From NCBI GenBank assembly GCA_016700335.1, contig CP065014.1, positions 1 to 64,000 on the forward strand: 64,000 nucleotides of DNA, written 5' to 3'. This document shows, piece after piece, positions 59,739 to 64,000 of this stretch. The notes under the pieces were generated by a model. It searched no databases, was not told where the DNA came from, and saw only the letters and a list, made by a program, of their open reading frames with translations. A program made the position numbers and the translations under genes. How positions within the stretch are numbered: position 1 is the stretch's first letter; each line of letters starts with the position of its first letter. The stretch is from Chlorobiota bacterium. GTDB taxonomy: Bacteria; Bacteroidota; Ignavibacteria; OLB7.

Positions 59739-61046
59739 CTATTGCTTCTTTAATAATTCCACAGCGCTTCTACCCGCAATAAATCCGCTTGAAAAAGCAG
59801 CTTGAAGATTGTAACCACCAACTCTGCCAGCTAAATCTAATGCTTCACCGGCAAAAAATAATCCTGATATTTTTTTTGATTCCATAGTAATACGATTAAT
59901 TTCATTCAAGTCAATTCCTCCAGCAGTAACTTCACCCCTTTCTAAATCAACTTCCTGAACTTCACCAATTTCCCATTTTTTTAACAATCTTAAAATATTG
60001 TCTCTTTGCAATTTTGTTGCAACAGAAATAATAGTTCCTAAGTTAATATCTCCAGATTCAAGCAAGTATGGGGCAATAGCATTTGGTACGAATCTTTCAA
60101 TAAAAGTTTTTATATGAATTTTTCCATTGTTATTCTTTTGATTTGCCCATTCAATATTCAACTCATCAAATGACTTATCTGGAACTAAATCAGCATATAT
60201 AAATAATTTTTCATTTAATTTATACTCGGAAATTAACTCTTTGCAATAGGCAACTGATCGGCTTATCTCTAATACTGAAGGTCCACTAATCCCTTTATGA
60301 GTAAGTAGAAAATCATCTCTCCAACTAATTGGAGTTTTTAATTTTAAGATTTTTTGTAATACAATTTTAGCTGGGTCTATGAAAAGTACTCCATCTCTAA
60401 TAGAAACTCCTTGCCAGTTAGATGGTGGTTTTTTAATAAAGTAGATTGGTGCAAGAGCTGGTCTTACTTTCACAATTTTTAGTCCTAGTTCTTCTGCCCA
60501 ATAAATTCCATCACCTGTTGTTCCAGTTTTACTATATGATTTTCCACCAGTAGTGACAATTACACATTCATAATTTTTAATTTTACCATTAATATTTATG
60601 CCAATTGTTTTATTGTTTTCAACTACCAATCCATTTACATAATTATTTGTTAATATATTTACCCTATTTTCAAACAGATAATTTTCAAAAGTTAAAAGTA
60701 CATCTTCAGCATTATTACTTTTGGGAAAAACTCTTCCATTCGGTCTTGTAATGGTTTGAAGATTATTATTACTTAAAAAATTAATTACATCTTGAGGAGT
60801 TAATTCATTTAAAGCATATCTAAGAAATCTTGCTTCCATTGGAATGAAACCATCTTCAATTTCTTTTGGTGAAGCATTATGTGTAATATTACATTTACCC
60901 CCTCCAGAAATAAGAATTTTAATACCAATTCTTCTATTACGTTCATATAAATCAATCTGAATATTTGAATCTATACTATACTTTAGAACAGCTATAGCAG
61001 CATATATTCCTGCTGCTCCTCCACCAACGATTGCAATTTTTTTCAA
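59739..61046 (-). CDS. HI0933-family FAD/NAD(P)-dependent oxidoreductase
   Basis: A 435-residue flavoprotein of the HI0933/YhiN family (often named BaiN-like or aminoacetone oxidase family). FAD motif MKKIAIVGGGAAGIYAAIAV; then the family block GIKILISGGGKCNITHNASP. NGRVFPKSNNAEDVLLTFEN, YECVIVTTGGKSYSKTGTTG and TAGGIDLNEINRITMESKKI are also present. The C-terminal FAD contact is GLFFAGEALDLAGRVGGYNL, then QAAFSSGFIAGRSA. The physiological substrate is not established. It is convergent with coxC. Confidence 0.9.
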   Translation of the reverse strand: MKKIAIVGGGAAGIYAAIAVLKYSIDSNIQIDLYERNRRIGIKILISGGGKCNITHNASPKEIEDGFIPMEARFLRYALNELTPQDVINFLSNNNLQTITRPNGRVFPKSNNAEDVLLTFENYLFENRVNILTNNYVNGLVVENNKTIGININGKIKNYECVIVTTGGKSYSKTGTTGDGIYWAEELGLKIVKVRPALAPIYFIKKPPSNWQGVSIRDGVLFIDPAKIVLQKILKLKTPISWRDDFLLTHKGISGPSVLEISRSVAYCKELISEYKLNEKLFIYADLVPDKSFDELNIEWANQKNNNGKIHIKTFIERFVPNAIAPYLLESGDINLGTIISVATKLQRDNILRLLKKWEIGEVQEVDLERGEVTAGGIDLNEINRITMESKKISGLFFAGEALDLAGRVGGYNLQAAFSSGFIAGRSAVELLKKQ

Positions 61047-61233
61047 TTAAAAAATAGTGATTAATAATTTCAACATAAAGATAAAAAATTAATTTATCGT
61101 AATAATAGATTAAACATTTATCAAACTAAACTTGAAATTATTAAATGAAGATTAATCTAATAATAAAATTTTTCAACAATAATAATTCAGAAACTTTAAC
61201 TTAGTTAAATTTGCATTTCAATAATCTATAAAA

Positions 61234-62286
61234 ATGAACTTAATTGAACTAGGAATAATACTAATAAAAATTGTAGTTGTACTACATATCTTTTTGGTTG
61301 GTGCTGCATACGTTGTTCTACTAGAACGTAAAGTATCTGCTTGGATTCAAAACAGGGTGGGTCCAAATAGAACAGGTTGGAGAGGCTCATTGCAGTCCTT
61401 TGCTGATGTATTAAAACTAGTAATGAAAGAAGATATTGTGCCTAAAGCAGCTGAGTATAAATTCCACTTGTTAGCTCCAATTTTGTCAATAGCAGTTGCA
61501 ATTTCGGCTTGGGCTTTAGTTCCATTTACAGCTCCATTTAAAGTTGGGGGGATGTTAATTGCAACAACAGTTGCACCAAATTTAAATGTAGGAATTTTAG
61601 TTCTTTTAGCTATGTCATCAATTGGTGTTTATGGAATAACATTAGCTGGTTGGTCTTCTGGGAATAAATATTCATTATTAGGTGGGCTTCGTTCATCAGC
61701 ACAAATGATAAGTTATGAATTATCTTTGGGTCTTTCAATAATTGGTTTGGTTTTGGTTTGTGGTACTTTAGATATATCAAAAATAGTTACAGATCAGGGT
61801 GGATATTGGTTTGGTTTTATACCTAAATGGAATTTATTTTTACAACCATTCGGATTTATACTATTTTTAGTTTCAGCATTTGCTGAAACCAATAGAGCAC
61901 CATTTGACTTGCCAGAAGCAGAGCCAGAGTTAGTTGGAGGTTTTCATACAGAGTATAGTGGACTTAAATTTGGTCTGTTTTTTTTAGCTGAGTATGGGAA
62001 TGTTATATTAATGTCAGTTTTAATGTCAACTTTTTATTTTGGTGGATATAATGCCCCTTGGATTCAAGATTTAACTATTATAAAAGAAAGTGAAATTTTA
62101 AGACCACTAATACAATTTGGAGCACTTTTTGTTAAAACATTATTCTTTATTTTCTTTTTTGTTTGGGTTAGATGGTCTGTACCAAGATTTAGATATGATC
62201 AATTAATGGATTTAGGATGGAAAGTTATGTTACCATTAGCTGTTCTAAATGTTGTAGTAACTGCCATAATCTTGAATTTTATTTAG
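61234..62286 (+). CDS. nuoH: NADH-quinone oxidoreductase subunit H
   Basis: A 350-residue complex I subunit with eight membrane helices. Conserved blocks: LLERKVSAWIQNRVGPNRTG, WRGSLQSFADVLKLVMKEDI, GGLRSSAQMISYELSLGLSI, FAETNRAPFDLPEAEPELVG and GFHTEYSGLKFGLFFLAEYG. The acidic residues in these loops form part of the quinone channel and E-channel. It connects the peripheral arm to the proton pumps. It is followed after 40 bases by nuoI; other nuo genes are not in the window. Confidence 0.97.
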   Translation: MNLIELGIILIKIVVVLHIFLVGAAYVVLLERKVSAWIQNRVGPNRTGWRGSLQSFADVLKLVMKEDIVPKAAEYKFHLLAPILSIAVAISAWALVPFTAPFKVGGMLIATTVAPNLNVGILVLLAMSSIGVYGITLAGWSSGNKYSLLGGLRSSAQMISYELSLGLSIIGLVLVCGTLDISKIVTDQGGYWFGFIPKWNLFLQPFGFILFLVSAFAETNRAPFDLPEAEPELVGGFHTEYSGLKFGLFFLAEYGNVILMSVLMSTFYFGGYNAPWIQDLTIIKESEILRPLIQFGALFVKTLFFIFFFVWVRWSVPRFRYDQLMDLGWKVMLPLAVLNVVVTAIILNFI

Positions 62287-62326
62287 TATTTTTTAATTAT
62301 CTTTTAACATAAAGTTTTAGTTAAAT

Positions 62327-62827
62327 ATGGATAGTATCAATAAGAACAAAGTTGTAAAGCGATTGACTTTTTGGGAGAAATTGTATCTTCCAGAAATTGC
62401 AAGAGGATTGAAATTGACTTTAAAACAAATGGTTCAACCTAGTTTTACAAGACAATATCCTGAAGAAACATATATACCTGCATCAAATTACCGTGGTCGC
62501 CCTGTATTAGTACTTGAAGAATCAGGTGAACGTTGTGTTGCTTGTGGATTATGTGCAAGGGTTTGCCCAGCAATTGCAATTGAAGTTAAAGCTGGTGAAA
62601 CAACAAAAGAAAAAGAACGTTTCCCAGAATTATTTGAAATTAATATGTTAAGATGTATATTCTGTGGTTATTGTGAAGAAGTTTGTCCTGAAGAAGCTAT
62701 AGTTATGAGTAAAGAATTTGAACTTGTATTCTCTAAACCAGAGGATGCTATTTATGGAAAGGAAAAATTACTTGTTCCAGTAACTCAATTAAGAGAAAGA
62801 TTAGAATTTATAAGAGAATATAAATAA
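62327..62827 (+). CDS. nuoI: NADH-quinone oxidoreductase subunit I
   Basis: A 166-residue ferredoxin-like complex I subunit. Two 4Fe-4S motifs: ERCVACGLCARVCPAIAI and LRCIFCGYCEEVCPEEAI, each CxxCxxCxxxCP. The N-terminal part (LKLTLKQMVQPSFTRQYPEE) and YRGRPVLVLEESGE are typical. These carry clusters N6a and N6b, passing electrons toward the quinone site. It belongs to the same transcript as nuoH. Confidence 0.97.
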   Translation: MDSINKNKVVKRLTFWEKLYLPEIARGLKLTLKQMVQPSFTRQYPEETYIPASNYRGRPVLVLEESGERCVACGLCARVCPAIAIEVKAGETTKEKERFPELFEINMLRCIFCGYCEEVCPEEAIVMSKEFELVFSKPEDAIYGKEKLLVPVTQLRERLEFIREYK

Positions 62828-62844
62828 AATAATAAATTAACAGT

Positions 62845-63960
62845 TTAAATTGCTTTTATTGAGATTGTTGAAATTGCATTGATTCCATCTGAATTGTCAT
62901 TATCTGAGTCTGGTTGAATATTCCCATCTAAATCAGTTGCACGAATTTTTACTAAGTGACTTCCAGGGGAAAGTGTTAAATCAGCTGACCATTTAATCCA
63001 AACACCTCTGTAAGGAAAGGTAAAATCTTTATTGTTAATTTGAACCACTTTTACATCATTTGAGATTGATGTTTTAAGCTCAGTTTCAGACATCATTTTA
63101 GCAATTTGATATGTTCCATCATCAACTGAAATTTCGATAGCTTTGATACCATTTGAGCCACTTACAGCAAATCCTGATAACCTAACAGCACCAGAAACAA
63201 CTTGAGCATTTTGAACTGGATATGTCATTCTAGAATTAGTCCTAATAACCCCATCATCAATAAAACCTGCATCTTGATAAGTTCCAAACTCATCATTCTT
63301 ATCTGTTGCTTCAACTCTTGAAATCCACTTTACATTTTTAAATCCATAACCTTCAAGTACTATAAGCCTAACAGGGAAACCATGTTCAGGGGTTAGCGGT
63401 AATCCATTCATTTCATAAACTAAAAGAGGTTGAATTAAATCTTTTGGATTGTTTGCTGAATATAATCTATCGTACTTAATATTGTTTGTAAATGTGTCAG
63501 ACCCATAAAGTCTAAATCTTTTAGTTTTGGCAGAATCAACTCCAGCTTTGTCAAGAAAAATCTTCAATGGAATTCCTTTCCAAATAGCATTACCAATTAA
63601 ACCTTGAGTATCATTAGAATCAATTACACATCTAATTGTTTTTAACATTGTAATTGAATTTGATTCTTCGGCAAGTAAATCTGAAAATTTTACTTCAAGT
63701 GGTTTCCCAACTAATCCATCAATTTTTAAGACCCAAGAATCTTTGCTAATATCTGGCAATTTCCAATTACTTATAGAAACATCTGCCCCATTTTTATAAA
63801 AGAATTTACTGTTAGGAGTGATAAATGAAATTTCTTCACCTAGAGTTAATGGCTCTACAATATTTTTTTCACAAGATTGAATTCCTAAAATTCCAACAAC
63901 GAATGAGCTAGCTCCTAAAATTGTTAAAAATTTTCTTCTATCCAGATTTAATTCATTCAT
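62845..63960 (-). CDS. Tat-exported molybdopterin oxidoreductase (sulfite oxidase-like)
   Basis: A 371-residue protein. The N-terminus MNELNLDRRKFLTILGASSF has a Tat motif (DRRKFL) and ends in GIQSC (C30), a possible lipobox. The sulfite-oxidase molybdopterin domain follows (WVLKIDGLVGKPLEVKFSDL) with the molybdenum-ligand Cys in MLKTIRCVIDSNDTQG (C111), then NAIWKGIPLKIFLDKAGVDS and GYGFKNVKWISRVEAT. The C-terminal dimerisation domain includes FAVSGSNGIKAIEISVDDGT and RGVWIKWSADLTLSPGSHLV. It oxidises or reduces a small oxo-compound in the periplasm; sulfite, as in SorA/YedY relatives, is only a possibility. No haem partner is adjacent. Confidence 0.88.
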   Translation of the reverse strand: MNELNLDRRKFLTILGASSFVVGILGIQSCEKNIVEPLTLGEEISFITPNSKFFYKNGADVSISNWKLPDISKDSWVLKIDGLVGKPLEVKFSDLLAEESNSITMLKTIRCVIDSNDTQGLIGNAIWKGIPLKIFLDKAGVDSAKTKRFRLYGSDTFTNNIKYDRLYSANNPKDLIQPLLVYEMNGLPLTPEHGFPVRLIVLEGYGFKNVKWISRVEATDKNDEFGTYQDAGFIDDGVIRTNSRMTYPVQNAQVVSGAVRLSGFAVSGSNGIKAIEISVDDGTYQIAKMMSETELKTSISNDVKVVQINNKDFTFPYRGVWIKWSADLTLSPGSHLVKIRATDLDGNIQPDSDNDNSDGINAISTISIKAI

Positions 63961-64000
63961 TATTTATATTGACGATTATAAGTTTGTTACTTTAGTAATT

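Overview
The window is a low-GC chromosomal segment of a Bacteroidota/Chlorobiota-type (FCB group) bacterium. The signs are type IX secretion C-terminal sorting domains (13.8-16.0 kb, and a broken copy at the left edge), a tRNA-Lys without an encoded CCA end, several TPR-plus-adenylate-cyclase sensor proteins of the kind common in Ignavibacteria and Kapabacteria, and many DUF families typical of Bacteroidota (DUF4397, DUF6428, DUF5946, DUF1272). The exact lineage cannot be fixed from the sequence alone.

Layout. (1) 1-9.3 kb is an array of small plus-strand genes separated by 130-133 bp imperfect inverted repeats that look like integron attC sites. Many of these cassette genes are frameshifted. 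(2) 9.5-22.3 kb is core chromosome: tRNA-Lys, pnp, rpsO, ribF, a DUF4397 protein with a T9SS tail, a CrtI-type carotenoid desaturase, asnB and a TPR adenylate cyclase split by a frameshift. (3) 22.3-25.1 kb holds transposase-like and RhuM-like remnants and an intact TPR adenylate cyclase. (4) 25.15-35.29 kb is a second attC-type array on the minus strand: an alpha/alpha-toroid protein with a zinc ribbon protein, a DUF4386 protein, McrBC, and a type II restriction-modification pair. An IS110-family element sits inside one attC site. The promoter-side end of this array abuts a broken tyrosine recombinase and an IS3 remnant (35.4-36.6 kb). (5) 36.7-41.2 kb carries a dihaem cytochrome c and a metB-hom pair preceded by a SAM-I riboswitch and a terminator. 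(6) 41.6-51.6 kb has decayed cassette remnants and a 2.96 kb tandem duplication carrying a TPR adenylate cyclase and pieces of an SDR/DUF2867 gene, followed by two intact SDR genes. (7) 52.3-53.7 kb is an arsR-DUF6428-arsC operon. (8) 54.3-64 kb carries envelope and respiratory genes: DUF3999-like protein, M16 peptidase, a large lipoprotein, cytochrome oxidase subunit III, an HI0933-type flavoprotein, nuoH, nuoI and a Tat-dependent molybdopterin oxidoreductase.

The most striking signals are three. First, the cassettes are recognisable because the first 5-9 bases of a cassette (GTT...) are the reverse complement of its own last bases (...AAC), while neighbouring cassettes differ; this is what integron recombination predicts. 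Second, the IS110-family element at 26,701-27,966 carries, in its 5' non-coding end, a bridge-RNA-like fold. Its first loop matches both halves of the attC arm in which the element sits, and its second loop matches the two ends of the element. This suggests a bridge-RNA-programmed insertion sequence that targets integron attC sites. Third, the defence genes (McrBC and a type II RM pair) are consecutive cassettes next to a decayed recombinase and a possible attI-like site, which could be the remains of the integron platform.
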